A stretch of DNA of 64,000 nt from Roseitranquillus sp963709765 (GTDB lineage Bacteria; Pseudomonadota; Alphaproteobacteria; Rhodobacterales; Rhodobacteraceae). Positions 39,144-49,858 of this stretch are shown here, one piece after another. How positions within the stretch are numbered: the first letter of the stretch is position 1; every line of letters starts with the position of its first letter. The notes under the pieces were generated by a model. It saw nothing but the letters and a program-made list of their open reading frames with translations. It searched no databases and was not told the origin of the DNA. Location: contig CAVPXL010000001.1 in NCBI GenBank assembly GCA_963709765.1, forward strand, positions 496,001 to 560,000, read 5' to 3'. Made by a program: the position numbers and the translations under genes.

Positions 39144-39269
39144 CGCCTCCTCCGTTCCGGCCCCGAGGAAAGCAGGTCGCAGGCACGAGCGGCAACGCCG
39201 CCGCGCATCTTGCCCTGCGGCTCTCGCCACGGATAGCCTCGGCGGGACCGACGTTGCAGGGAGCGCGCG

Positions 39270-39553
39270 ATGACGCAGGTGCCGAAATCAGTTCGGGTCC
39301 GCGTGAGCGGCCGGGTGCAGGGCGTCGGCTTCCGCGCCTGGACACGCGACGAAGCCCTGCCGGCTCGGCCTGCGGGGATGGGTCCGCAACAACGCCGACG
39401 GATCGGTCGCGGCGCTCGTCTGCGGAGAGCCGGGCGCGGTGGACGACATGCTCGCCGCCCTGCGCCGCGGCCCGTCGCTGGCGCGGGTCGACGATGTCGC
39501 CGACGAAGCCGTCCGAAGACATGTCCGACACCGCTTTCGAGGTACGGCGCTAG
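39270..39553 (+). pseudogene. acyP: Acylphosphatase, broken by two one-base insertions as given
   Basis: The start MTQVPKSVRVRVSGRVQGVGFRAWTRDEAL shows the acylphosphatase motif GRVQGVGFR with its catalytic Arg. After an extra base at 39359-39360 the correct frame is LGLRGWVRNNADGSV (catalytic Asn), and after a second near 39509-39510 the C-terminus reads EDMSDTAFEVRR. Removing both bases gives 93 residues, the normal size. Hydrolyses acyl phosphates. Divergent from soxB (126 bases). Confidence 0.75.
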
Positions 39554-39557
39554 GGCG

Positions 39558-40885
39558 TCACATCACGAGACGGAAATAGTCGAGCTCGAAGTTCCGCTCC
39601 ATGCCGGAATTGCAGAACCCCATCGACATGTTGGACGTCCCCGAAATCAGGCCGCCCGCGATCATCGAGGCGCCCTCGATCCCGTCGGCATTGGCGGAGA
39701 ACTGGATGTCGCCCGCGGCGATGACCTGACCGCCGAACATCGAGAGCCCCGAGGCTACCTCGAATCCGCCCAGCGTCAGGATCTGCGCGCCGCCGTCGCT
39801 CAGACAGTCGTCGTCGCGCCCGAGCTGCAGGCCCGACGGCGCCGTCACCGACTTGGCGTCCGTGCTGGTCGTCGCCAGAACGGCGTTCTCGAGCCGCGCG
39901 CCCGACGAGAATTTCACGTCGCAATCGGTGACGATGACAAGGTCGCGCAGGGTGATTCCCGGCAAGGTCAGCGTTCCCTTCCCGGCGCAGCTCGCGCGTG
40001 TGGATCCGGCCCGGACACGAAATCCGTCGGCGGACGCCTTCTTCGGGTCGAGCGTGACGGTACCGGCCGCGGTCACGTAGTCGGGCATCCAGTCGGAGCC
40101 GTAGATCCCCACCTCGTCGATGATCCCGGTCAAGATGCTGCAGGATGCGGATGTTGTAGGACGCCGTCACGCAAGGCCTCGGCAAGCCCCTCGTTCTTGT
40201 CGAACCCCGACGCCGGCAGCATGATCGTGCCGCTGTCGGGCATCGACACCACGGTTCCGTCCTCGAAATAGTTGTTCTGCTGCAGCTCCACATTGGTCGT
40301 TCGAGTGAATGCAGAAGCCGTTGTAGAACTCGTTGTTGCTGCGCAGATCGACGATGCCCTCGGCCACGAACCCCTCGCGCAGGCAGGGCGGGCGATGGGT
40401 CTGGAAGACCGCCGCGCGGACGATCGACCATTCCTCGAACCCGGTGATCCGCAAAAGCCACGTTGCGACGCCGTTCGACCGCTCCGCCACCCGGCTCAGG
40501 TCGATCCAGACGGCGGACTTGCTGTTGACGTCTTCGACGAAGACCTGGCTCTCCGCATCCCAGATGCCGAACCGGATGTCGCCGGGAACGACGACGTCGC
40601 CGTTCACCGCGGCCGGCAGGGCGTATTCGACGATCGCCATCGCCGCCGCCTTCGCCTCTTCGAGCGTCGCGTGTTCGCGGGTATAGAGCGCCGCGTGGGC
40701 TGCGGCGTCGGCCGTCACCTGCAACTGGGTACGCACACGCATCGCGTTGGCCACGTCGAGCGCAAGCCCCCCACCATCAGCACCGCCGGCAGGAAATAGA
40801 TCGACAGCACCGTGATCGACCCATCCTCGCCGGCCAACCGGCGAAGCCGGGCACGGACCCGATCGGACAGCGTCCGGCCCATCAT
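39558..40885 (-). pseudogene. TadG-like pilus-associated protein, broken by four indels as given
   Basis: The N-terminus MGRTLSDRVRARLRRLAGEDGSITVLSIY and a membrane helix leading to GGLALDVANAMRVRTQLQ are the TadG/TadE-like prepilin-like signature. The protein is scattered over three frames: one base short in the C6 run 40767-40772, then one base too many near 40295, 40159 and 40132. Restored, it has 441 residues, including DNYFEDGTVVSMPD-like and beta-rich C-terminal segments. Its start overlaps the upstream TadE stop (ATGA). Role inferred: surface/Flp-type pilus function. Confidence 0.7.
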
Positions 40886-41310
40886 ATCTCCAACAGATGC
40901 TGCGCCGAGATCGTCAGGACGATCCCGTCGAACATCTCGAACGTGCCGAGGATCTGCATGTCGCGGGCCGGAACCGTCACCCGGGTCGTCACCACGCCGT
41001 TGTCCACCACCGACGTCGCCTGCAGCGCGTCACCGAAATCGACGAGGGCCGAGCGGACGAAGCCGGCCGTCTCCTCCGCACTGGTAAGCCGGCCGATCGA
41101 CATGGCCCGATTGGCGTCCTGCACCACGCGCAGGACCTGGGCCTGGCCATAGAAGATCATCGTCGCATCGACGATCGCCGCCAGGATCATCAGGAACAAA
41201 GGCATCAGGATCACGGTCTCGATGGAAGCCGCGCCGTCTTCGTCCCGGATCAGAAATCGCCCAATGCGACGGATATCGATGCCCTTTCTTGCCGGAGGGG
41301 TCGGAGGCAT
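40882..41310 (-). CDS. TadE family protein
   Basis: 142 residues. A cytoplasmic basic N-terminus and the conserved DEDGAASIETVILMPLFLMILAAIVDA segment (TadE-like domain with a hydrophobic helix and the processing-type Glu), then a periplasmic domain (VVDNGVVTTRVTVPA). Minor pseudopilin-like component of Flp/Tad pili. First gene of the TadE-TadG pair; other tad genes are not in the window. Confidence 0.85.
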   Translation of the reverse strand: MPPTPPARKGIDIRRIGRFLIRDEDGAASIETVILMPLFLMILAAIVDATMIFYGQAQVLRVVQDANRAMSIGRLTSAEETAGFVRSALVDFGDALQATSVVDNGVVTTRVTVPARDMQILGTFEMFDGIVLTISAQHLLEI

Positions 41311-41403
41311 CGTGCAAGTTCGGGCCCGATTCGGGCGGGAATGTGGCGAAGGCCGCGCATTCGTGCGGCATGCGCGGCGCGGGGGTCCGTGACCTTGCGT
41401 CGC

Positions 41404-41679
41404 CTAGCCGCCGGAAGGGTCCCTGGCCCGCAGCGCCGCGGCACGGCGGCGCAGCGCGTCGGCGCGCGCGGCGAGGCCGTCCTGCGCCCCGCGCACCCCG
41501 GCGCCCGCCGCCGACGCCTGCTCGACTTCGGAAATCGGGATCAGGCGTGGATAGGGGGCGTCCGGGTCCACCGGCGCGAAGGCGCTTTCGGGCACCGGCA
41601 GGGGCGCGCAGGCGCCGACGAGCGTCAGCAGGGCGGCACAGGCCGCAACCATTCGCAATCTGTCGCCTGTCCTGACCAT
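41404..41679 (-). CDS. Small lipoprotein
   Basis: 91 residues from the ATG at 41679. Signal peptide with lipobox LTLVGAC (Cys near residue 25), then PYPRLIPISEVE and an Ala/Arg-rich amphipathic helix. Predicted outer- or inner-membrane lipoprotein of unknown function. Same strand as the tad pair, 93 bases upstream. Confidence 0.75.
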   Translation of the reverse strand: MVRTGDRLRMVAACAALLTLVGACAPLPVPESAFAPVDPDAPYPRLIPISEVEQASAAGAGVRGAQDGLAARADALRRRAAALRARDPSGG

Positions 41680-41760
41680 CGGCGGACGATAGGAGAGGCA
41701 GGCGCCCACGCGCAAGCACCGACCCTCGACGCGCGGACGGACCGGCGCTATGGGGCGACG

Positions 41761-42249
41761 ATGACATCGACCGCACCGTCTCGTCCTCTTGCCGTCGTCA
41801 CGCCCTCGCCCCTGCGCCGCGGCGTCGGGATCGCAATGCTGGCGATGCTCGGCCTCCTGCTCGGTTGGATCGCGCTGGCGACGCCGCCCGCCGATCCGGT
41901 CTGGCGGTTCTTCCTTCTGGCGATTGCGGGCGGCGCGCTTTGGCTGGCCCATGCCGTGTGGCGCGCCACCACGCACCGGGTCGAACTGACCGAGGAGGGT
42001 CTGTTCGACGAGACCGGCCGTCGGCTGGCGGGTCTCGACGAGATCGCGGGTGTCGAGCGCGGCGCCTTCGCGTTCAAGCCTTCGGGCGGCTTCATGGTGC
42101 GTCTGCGACAGCCCGGCCGGCGCGCCTGGGCGCCGGGACTGTGGTGGCGCATCGGCCGGCGCCTCGGGATCGGCGGCGTGACTGCGGCGCACCAGTCGCG
42201 ACACATGGCGGAAGTGCTCGCCATGATGCTGGCCGAACGCCGCGACTGA
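41761..42249 (+). CDS. Two-span membrane protein, conserved hypothetical
   Basis: 162 residues. Helices at about 22-40 (VGIAMLAMLGLLLGWIALA) and 47-66 (PVWRFFLLAIAGGALWLAHA), followed by a PH-like cytoplasmic domain (THRVELTEEGLFDETGRRLAGLDEIAGVERG... and a second half rich in Arg). No specific family is certain. It is divergent from the lipoprotein gene. Confidence 0.75.
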   Translation: MTSTAPSRPLAVVTPSPLRRGVGIAMLAMLGLLLGWIALATPPADPVWRFFLLAIAGGALWLAHAVWRATTHRVELTEEGLFDETGRRLAGLDEIAGVERGAFAFKPSGGFMVRLRQPGRRAWAPGLWWRIGRRLGIGGVTAAHQSRHMAEVLAMMLAERRD

Positions 42250-42366
42250 CGCCGACCTGCCGATCGACGAGACGGTCGAAGGGCGTGGCTTGGAACCGGC
42301 GCGCTCCGTGATAGCTTGGCTTCCATAGGGCGCGCGTGGACGTACCCGGAAAAATGGGAGAGAGCG

Positions 42367-43803
<1,437 letters not shown>

Positions 43804-43805
43804 GA

Positions 43806-43831
43806 CCGGAGGGGGCGCTCCCGCCCCCCGG
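43806..43831 (+). terminator. Terminator-like hairpin after glutamate dehydrogenase
   Basis: CCGGAGGGGGCG and CGCCCCCCGG form a GC-rich imperfect stem (one bulge) 2 bases after the stop. No clear T-tract. Confidence 0.5.
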
Positions 43832-43987
43832 AGGCGCGCTGTCGCGCTTGCCGGGCGTTGGGCCGGGCGCCGGGCCTCCGGCCCGGCGATCAGGGCGCGC
43901 TCATGCAGGACCCCCGTCAGCGAACGCCGGAGCCGGTCTGTCCGCGGCGGCCACCCGCCGCAACGCCACGTGGCGTCCGCGCGCTAC

Positions 43988-44491
43988 TCAGTAGATGTAG
44001 CGGATCTGCTCGCTCCAGTAGCGCTCGATCCGGCGCAGATGGCCGTTGATACCGCTCATGGTCTCGGGATCGAGACCGGCACGGCGGGCAAGACCGTCTG
44101 AATGGTTGTTGAAGAGCTCCGTCACGGAATCGCGGATGCCGCGGCCCTTCTCGGTCAGACGCACGCGCACCGATCGACGGTCGATCTCGCAGCGCTGGTG
44201 ATGCATGTACCCGAGCTCGACCAGCTTCTTCAGGTTGTAGCTGACGTTCGACCCCTGGTAGTAGCCGCGCGATTTGAGTTCGCCGGCGGTGACCTCGTTG
44301 TCACCGATGTTGAACAGGAGCAGCGCCTGCACGGCGTTGATCTCGAGAATGCCGAGCCGTTCGAACTCGTCCTTGATGACGTCGAGCAGCAGGCGGTGCA
44401 ACCGCTCCACCAGCGCGAGACCCTCAAGGTATTCTTCGAAAAGGCCGCGATCGGTGGGCGCGGAAATCGGGGCATGAATTGTCATCGTCAC
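43988..44491 (-). CDS. MarR-family winged-helix regulator, LdtR-like
   Basis: 167 residues. LVERLHRLLLDVIKDEFERLG and INAVQALLLFNIGDNEVTAGELKSRGYYQGSNVSYNLKKLVELGY contain the winged-helix core; the match to the LdtR family (cell-wall/osmotic stress regulator) is strong over this region. The wing is RRSVRVRLTEKG. Autoregulation is common in the family. Its start lies in an AT-richer spacer (44492-44545). Confidence 0.85.
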   Translation of the reverse strand: MTMTIHAPISAPTDRGLFEEYLEGLALVERLHRLLLDVIKDEFERLGILEINAVQALLLFNIGDNEVTAGELKSRGYYQGSNVSYNLKKLVELGYMHHQRCEIDRRSVRVRLTEKGRGIRDSVTELFNNHSDGLARRAGLDPETMSGINGHLRRIERYWSEQIRYIY

Positions 44492-44545
44492 ATCAACCGT
44501 TGCTTGTTCAGGGACCGAACATCGGTTGAAAGATCAAAAATTCAG

Positions 44546-44827
44546 TTAAGTCTGGGGCAGTTTGTACTTAACGGCGCCCCCGTGGCGCCCGGACAACCGC
44601 GCGATCAGCGGCGCATGGCGCTCCGGGGCGGGCTCGCGGCCCGACACCCAAGCGTAGAGGCTCTGATCGTCTTCCTCCAGCAGCGCCTCGTAGGCGGCCA
44701 GGTCGGCTTCGCTCATCCGGGTCAGCTCGGCATCGGCGAACGGGCCCAGGATCAGGTCCATTTCCTTGGTGCCCCGACGCCAGGATCGCAGGCCGAGCCG
44801 CCGCAGGCGGACATCCTGGGGCGTCAC
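44546..44827 (-). CDS. sdhE: FAD assembly factor SdhE
   Basis: 93 residues with a GTG start at 44827 overlapping the HTH-gene stop (GTGA). Contains the flavinylation motif RLGLRSWRRGTKEMDLILG (RGxxE) and a Tyr-Glu-Ala-LLE-D-D helix (AYEALLEEDDQSLYAWVSG). Promotes covalent FAD attachment to succinate dehydrogenase. Translationally coupled to the regulator gene. Confidence 0.9.
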   Translation of the reverse strand: MTPQDVRLRRLGLRSWRRGTKEMDLILGPFADAELTRMSEADLAAYEALLEEDDQSLYAWVSGREPAPERHAPLIARLSGRHGGAVKYKLPQT

Positions 44828-45210
44828 GCCTCGTGCTCCAGGATCGACTTCAGCCGCTTTTCCAGAACCGCCATGCGCTCGGCGGCATTGCGCAACTGCC
44901 CCTGAAGCTGCCGCATCTCGATCAGAAGCTCGCCCGCGTCCGGCTTCGCCACCGTGCCCGGCGGAGCGACCCCCTCGCCCTCGCCGGTCAACAGCCATTT
45001 CAGGGAGACATTGAGGATCCCCGACAGGATCTGCAGCCGGTTGGCGCGCGGCTCGGCGCGGTCGTCCTCCCAGGCCTGCAGGGTCGTGGTGTTGACCCCG
45101 AGCCTGCGCGCCAGTTCGCCCTGGTTCAGCCCCAGCGTCTCGCGCGCACCTGCCACGCGGTCGCCGAAGGTCGCGGAGCTTTCCGCGTACCAGTCTGTCG
45201 TCTCTTGCAT
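44824..45210 (-). CDS. Cro/CI-type helix-turn-helix protein
   Basis: 128 residues. HTH at about residues 24-50 (LNQGELARRLGVNTTTLQAWEDDR), then ILSGILNVSLKWLLTGEG and a C-terminal coiled-coil-like helix (LRNAAERMAVLEKRLKSIL). A DNA-binding regulator with an unknown target, on one transcript with sdhE. Confidence 0.88.
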   Translation of the reverse strand: MQETTDWYAESSATFGDRVAGARETLGLNQGELARRLGVNTTTLQAWEDDRAEPRANRLQILSGILNVSLKWLLTGEGEGVAPPGTVAKPDAGELLIEMRQLQGQLRNAAERMAVLEKRLKSILEHEA

Positions 45211-45308
45211 CCTGCGTCCCCTTTCCCGGTCTGTCCGGGCCCGCTTGATCGGATCGGAGCAGAAGACTAGGACATGACCCCGGCAACATCAAACCGGAGT
45301 CCCAAATC

Positions 45309-46511
45309 ATGGCCTTTCTGTCCGCCACGCTCGACCGCGTGAAGCCGTCGCCCACGATCGCGGTGACCAACATGGCGCAGGAGCTCAAGGCGGCGGGGCG
45401 CGACGTGATCGGCCTCGGCGCCGGCGAGCCCGATTTCGATACGCCCGACACCATCAAGGACGCCGCCAAGCGCGCCATCGACGAGGGCAAGACCAAGTAC
45501 ACCGCCGTCGACGGCATCGCCGAACTCAAGCGGGCGATCTGCGACAAGTTCGCCCGCGACAACAACCTCTCCTACACGCCCGCCCAGATCACCGTCGGCA
45601 CCGGCGGCAAGCAGGTGCTCTACAATGCTCTGATGGCGACCCTGGACCCCGGCGACGAAGTGCTCATCCCCGCCCCCTACTGGGTCAGCTATCCCGACAT
45701 GACCCTGCTGGCCGGCGGCACGCCCGTCATCGTCGAGGCAGGGCTCGACCAGCAGTTCAAGCTGCGCCCCGAACAGCTGGAGGCGGCGATCACCGACCGC
45801 ACCAAGTGGCTGATCTTCAACTCGCCGTCGAACCCGACCGGCGCGGCATATACCCGCGACGAGATCGCCGCCCTGGCCGAGGTGCTCAAGGCGCACCCGC
45901 ATGTCTGGGTGATGACCGACGACATCTACGAGCACCTCGTCTACGACGACTTCACCTTCCACACGATGGCCGAGGTCGCGCCCGAGCTGAAGGAGCGCAC
46001 GCTCACCGTCAACGGCATCTCCAAGGCCTACGCGATGACCGGCTGGCGCATCGGCTACGCGGCCGGCCCCGAAAAGCTCATCGCCGCGATGCGCAAGATC
46101 CAGTCGCAATCGACCTCCAACCCCTGCTCCATCAGCCAGTGGGCAGCGGTCGAGGCCCTGACCGGCCACCAGGACTTCATCGCCGCCAACAATGCCATTT
46201 TCAAGCGGCGGCGCGACATGGTGGTGGAGATGCTGAACGCGGCCGAGGGGATCGACTGCCCCACGCCGGAGGGCGCGTTCTACGTCTACCCGTCGATCGC
46301 GGGCTGCATCGGCAAGACGTCCAGGGGCGGGGTGCTGATCGACGACGACGAGACCTTCGCCAAGGCGCTTCTGGAGGAATCCGGCGTCGCGGTCGTCTTC
46401 GGCGCGGCCTTCGGCGGCTCTCCCGCCTTCCGCGTCAGCTACGCGACGTCCGACGACGCCCTGCGCGACGCCTGCACCCGGATCCAGGACTTCTGCGCCG
46501 CGCTCTCCTGA
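45309..46511 (+). CDS. aspC: Aspartate aminotransferase (class I/II, PLP)
   Basis: 400 residues. LGAGEPDFDTPDTIKDAA near the N-terminus, NSPSNPTGAAYTRDE (Asn for PLP), TDDIYEHLVYDD and the Schiff-base Lys in NGISKAYAMTGWRIGYAAGP. Transfers amino groups between aspartate and 2-oxoglutarate; the I-gamma subgroup may also use other substrates. Divergent from the HTH gene (98 bases), followed by a strong terminator. Confidence 0.93.
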   Translation: MAFLSATLDRVKPSPTIAVTNMAQELKAAGRDVIGLGAGEPDFDTPDTIKDAAKRAIDEGKTKYTAVDGIAELKRAICDKFARDNNLSYTPAQITVGTGGKQVLYNALMATLDPGDEVLIPAPYWVSYPDMTLLAGGTPVIVEAGLDQQFKLRPEQLEAAITDRTKWLIFNSPSNPTGAAYTRDEIAALAEVLKAHPHVWVMTDDIYEHLVYDDFTFHTMAEVAPELKERTLTVNGISKAYAMTGWRIGYAAGPEKLIAAMRKIQSQSTSNPCSISQWAAVEALTGHQDFIAANNAIFKRRRDMVVEMLNAAEGIDCPTPEGAFYVYPSIAGCIGKTSRGGVLIDDDETFAKALLEESGVAVVFGAAFGGSPAFRVSYATSDDALRDACTRIQDFCAALS

Positions 46512-46541
46512 GCGCCCTGGTGGCCTGATCCACCCATCCCG

Positions 46542-46577
46542 GGCCGGCGGTGCCACGAGGCGCCGCCGGCCTCTTTG
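46542..46577 (+). terminator. Rho-independent terminator after aspC
   Basis: A 13-bp stem (GGCCGGCGGTGCC / GGCGCCGCCGGCC, one T-G pair) with loop ACGA is followed by TCTTTGG. Begins 30 bases after the stop. Confidence 0.75.
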
Positions 46578-46654
46578 GTGCAAATTGCCTGCGGCGCCGC
46601 ACATCCACACGATGAGCGTCTGCACTCGCCTGCATCTTGCGGTGGATGATCCTT

Positions 46655-46669
46655 CATATTTCTGATATG
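46655..46669. promoter_or_regulatory. Small inverted repeat upstream of the Cys-rich gene
   Basis: CATAT-TTCTG-ATATG in an AT-richer part of the spacer, about 80 bases before the start at 46750. Could be an operator; short, so weak. Confidence 0.25.
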
Positions 46670-46749
46670 GATGAACGATTATCGGACGCCATTCCGCGTC
46701 CGCACCAGACCCGTTTTCACCAGTCATTCATCTCAAGGAGTTCCATCGC

Positions 46750-47226
46750 ATGGCCGAGACAGGACAAGCGACCGAAGCCGGCAGCGCCGGCAAGATCAAC
46801 GGCCTCTACCATCACGTCAAATGCGACCATCTGGCCGGCCTCACGGTCAAGCTCGATGACACCGGCGGCGCGACCCGGCGTGCGCTCGCCATCCTCGGCA
46901 TCTCGTCGAAGGAATTGATCGAGACGGAACTCAAGGCCGTCGACGCCTCGCCCTTCGAGACCGTCTTCGTCGTGCGGGAGGAGACCGGCGAGGTCCTCTT
47001 CGCGCTCTCCAAGAACGAGGATTACGTCAAGCTCGCCAAGAAGAAGCGCCCGAAACCCGATCCCGGGCCGGCGCCGGAGCCCGAAAGCCTCTGCTGCATC
47101 AAGTGTCGGCTCGAAAAGGGCGGCACACGGTGCGACGACCTCGAGGGCGCCTGCATCTGTTGGCACGATGACGACGAATCGTCGGACTTTGGCCTGGACG
47201 ATCCGCTCGACATTCTCGCGCCCTGA
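46750..47226 (+). CDS. Orphan soluble protein with a C-terminal six-cysteine module
   Basis: 158 residues after AAGGAG about 9 bases before the start. Residues 15-95 form a mixed alpha/beta domain (YHHVKCDHLAGLTVKLDD then RRALAILGISSKELIETEL and ETVFVVREETGEVLFALS). A Lys/Pro-rich linker (residues 94-112) leads to a C-terminal part with Cys at 115, 116, 119, 128, 135 and 137 and an acidic tail. The Cys spacing (CC-x2-C-x8-C-x6-C-x-C) suggests a metal or Fe-S site or disulfides. No signal peptide, no family recognised. Upstream (46655-46669) a small inverted repeat lies in an AT-richer stretch. Confidence 0.75.
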   Translation: MAETGQATEAGSAGKINGLYHHVKCDHLAGLTVKLDDTGGATRRALAILGISSKELIETELKAVDASPFETVFVVREETGEVLFALSKNEDYVKLAKKKRPKPDPGPAPEPESLCCIKCRLEKGGTRCDDLEGACICWHDDDESSDFGLDDPLDILAP

Positions 47227-47240
47227 CGCGCCGCGTCAGG
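47222..47240. terminator. Bidirectional hairpin between convergent genes
   Basis: CCTGACGC-GCC-GCGTCAGG is a perfect 8-bp inverted repeat that contains the stop codons of both convergent genes (TGA at 47224-47226 on plus, TGA at 47236-47238 on minus). Confidence 0.5.
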
Positions 47241-48621
47241 CTCCCGCCCGGACCGGGGCGGGGGCCACCCGGCGCCAGAACCGCACCATCAGCAGCACGC
47301 CCGCCAGCGTCAGCCCGAGCGTCAGGCCGAGCCAGACGCCCACCGCCCCGAGCCCCATCGGGAAACCCAGCACGTAACACGCTGTCAGTCCCACCGCCCA
47401 GTAGCTGATCCCGGCATAGACCATCGGCACCCGCGTATCCTGCACCCCGCGCAGCAGCCCGAGCGCCATCACCTGCGCGGCATCCGCCAGCTGGAAAAGC
47501 GCCGCAAGCGCCAGGAGCGTCACGCCCACCGCCATCACCTGCGGCACGGCCGGGTCCGTCGGATCGAGAAACAGCCCCACCAGCAATTCGGGCACCGACA
47601 GGAACACGGCCACCGTCGCCAGTGCCAGCGCCGTCGACAGGGCGACCGCAACCAGCGCCCCCTCGCGCAGCGACGCCGGATCGCGGCGTCCCAGCGCCGC
47701 CGCCACCCGGATCTGCGCCGCGTTCGACAGACCCAGATGGACGAGGAACGTGGCACTCGCGATCTGGAGCGCGATGCCGTGCGCGGCCAGCTCGATCGTG
47801 CCGATCCAGCCCATCATCAGCGCCGACGCCGCGAACAACCCGACCTCGGCCAGGCTGGTCAGCCCGATCGGCCAGCCGAGGCGGAAGATCCGCGCGAACG
47901 CCTCCCAGTCCGGGCGCCAGATTCGCACGAACAGCTCGTGCTGCGGCATCGACCGGATCACATGCACCACCATCAGGACCATCGCCAGGCTGTGCAGCGA
48001 CACCGACGCGATCGCGGCCCCCGCGATGCCCAGCTCCGGCGCGCCCCAGTTGCCGAAGATCAGCGCGTAGTTCAGCAGCGCGTTGAGCAGTGCCGCCGCG
48101 ATCGTGACAAGCAGCACCGCGCGCACCCGCTCCAGCGCGGCGAGGTAGCTTTTCAGCGTCATCACGATCAGGGCCGGAAACAGCGCCCAGCCGCTGATCG
48201 CGAGATACGTGCCCGCCTGCTCGGACAGGCCGGCCTCCTGCCCCATGCCGGACAGGATCGGCGCGGCGAAGATCATCAACGGCATCGCAGCAATGGCGAA
48301 AAGCATCGACAGCCACATGCCCATCCGCGTGACCCGCCGCACCTGGGTCTCGTCGCCCGACGCCTCGGCCGCGGCGACGACCGGAGACACCGCCCACGCG
48401 AATCCCGACCCCATGATGAAGAACACGAAGAAATACGAGCTGCCCAGCACCACGGCGGCCAGCGCCTCGATGTCGTACCAGCCCAGCATGACGGTGTCGG
48501 TGATCTGGATGGCGAGCTGCGCGAGATGGCTGCCAATCAGCGGCATGCCCAGCCGCAGCAGGGCGCGGGCATGATGGAGCCGCCGCGCGGCCGATCGGGG
48601 AGGGGCGACGGTCTCGACCAT
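47236..48621 (-). CDS. MATE family efflux transporter
   Basis: 461 residues, 12 predicted helices. MATE signatures include LRLGMPLIGSHLAQLAIQITDTVMLG at the N-terminus and FRLGWPIGLTSLAEVGLFAASALMMG at the start of the second half, consistent with the NorM-like branch. Exchanges Na+ or H+ for drugs or metabolites. Start at 48621; the frame continues far upstream in GC-rich spacer without a good start. Confidence 0.9.
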   Translation of the reverse strand: MVETVAPPRSAARRLHHARALLRLGMPLIGSHLAQLAIQITDTVMLGWYDIEALAAVVLGSSYFFVFFIMGSGFAWAVSPVVAAAEASGDETQVRRVTRMGMWLSMLFAIAAMPLMIFAAPILSGMGQEAGLSEQAGTYLAISGWALFPALIVMTLKSYLAALERVRAVLLVTIAAALLNALLNYALIFGNWGAPELGIAGAAIASVSLHSLAMVLMVVHVIRSMPQHELFVRIWRPDWEAFARIFRLGWPIGLTSLAEVGLFAASALMMGWIGTIELAAHGIALQIASATFLVHLGLSNAAQIRVAAALGRRDPASLREGALVAVALSTALALATVAVFLSVPELLVGLFLDPTDPAVPQVMAVGVTLLALAALFQLADAAQVMALGLLRGVQDTRVPMVYAGISYWAVGLTACYVLGFPMGLGAVGVWLGLTLGLTLAGVLLMVRFWRRVAPAPVRAGA

Positions 48622-49858
48622 TGCGCCGCCATACGCCCGCCCCGACGTGGCGGCAAGAGAGCCGCTTGGCCCGCCCCATCTGGAAGCCGTGCCGCGTCGG
48701 GCCGGCGACCCGGACGAAAGAACGGTCCCGACAGCAGGCCGGTCGGGACCGCAGAATGGACGCGCAAACCGGCACGCCTGCAAACGCCAGCGGCGCTCCC
48801 CCCAAGGAACGGGCACGAACGCAGCGATGTCCGAACACGTCGAGGAGCCCCTCCTCGACCGTGATCGCTCACCCCGCCGGTCAGCGACGGGACGGGACAG
48901 CCGGAACGAGGGCCGAGAGAACTGCTTCGCGCAGGCGGCAAGACCGGCGAGGAAGTCGGCGCGAAGCGGCATCCGCGAAATGAGCCGTTCGGCCGGCCCG
49001 CCCCACGCAAGCGCCCGCCCGTCCCGCAGCGGGAGCAATATCTGGCGCACATCACGCGGGCGGCCGGAGAAAAACGACGAGCCTCGCCGGGCGGACCCGC
49101 GGCCCCCCAGGGCGGTCCGGCTGCCCTCGCGTCTGCGCCGCCCCTGGCGATCTGCCCCGAAAAGGAGAGGCCGACGGCGCCCTTCTAAAAAGGGCGGACG
49201 CTTTCGCGCCCGCCCCCCGTCAACCCATCGACCACCCCACCCCTGGAGCCGACGGGGACGTCCTGTCGCCCGCACTCTCGCGCCCGGACATTTTCGCGCC
49301 GGCGGAGGATCCCGCCCCTCCCCGGACCTTTCGCGCCGGCAGAAGATGCCGCCCCGGTCCCGCGCCCGGATGCCGCGCCCCGTGCGGGCCCGGCCGCCAC
49401 ACGCGACCCCGCGACCCCGCGTCGCCAACGGCGACCCTTCTCCCTCCGTCCCTGCCGCAGCGCGAGAAAAGCGCCCGCAAGGGGTTGGGCGGCGGTCGCG
49501 GAGCCGAACGCATCAGCGTCAACGCGACCACCACCGACCAGCCCGCAGCAGCGCCCCCCAACGCAAGCCACGGCACCGGCATGTGGACCCCCGACCGACG
49601 ACGTGCATCGCCCGTCAGGGCCCCCGGAGCGCGGATCGCACCCCTGGGAAAACCGTTCCGGATCGGAAGCGTCCCCGCTCTTCCGGCCGGGTCCCGCCGC
49701 AGCGCGTCAGCAGCCGACGCGAAGCGGCGAACCCGCCACCGGACCCGTCCATACCGGCCCCTTGCAGCCACCATACGCCGACAGGTCCGGTCCGGAGAGT
49801 CCAAATCAAACTGTCGGTTAACCGTCGCCCGCGCCGGGACGATCGCCTTCTCGGCGAC
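48622..49858. other. GC-rich spacer of about 1.2 kb without a supported gene
   Basis: Several long frames cross this stretch on both strands, but all are dominated by Arg, Pro, Gly and Ala as expected of random GC-rich DNA. Two short minus-strand stretches look somewhat more protein-like: one around 48900-49060 (containing RMPLRADFLAGLAA) and one at 49530-49590 with a hydrophobic run (LALGGAAAGWSVVVALTLM) that could be a membrane segment. Neither has a ribosome site and length to support a gene. Confidence 0.6.
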
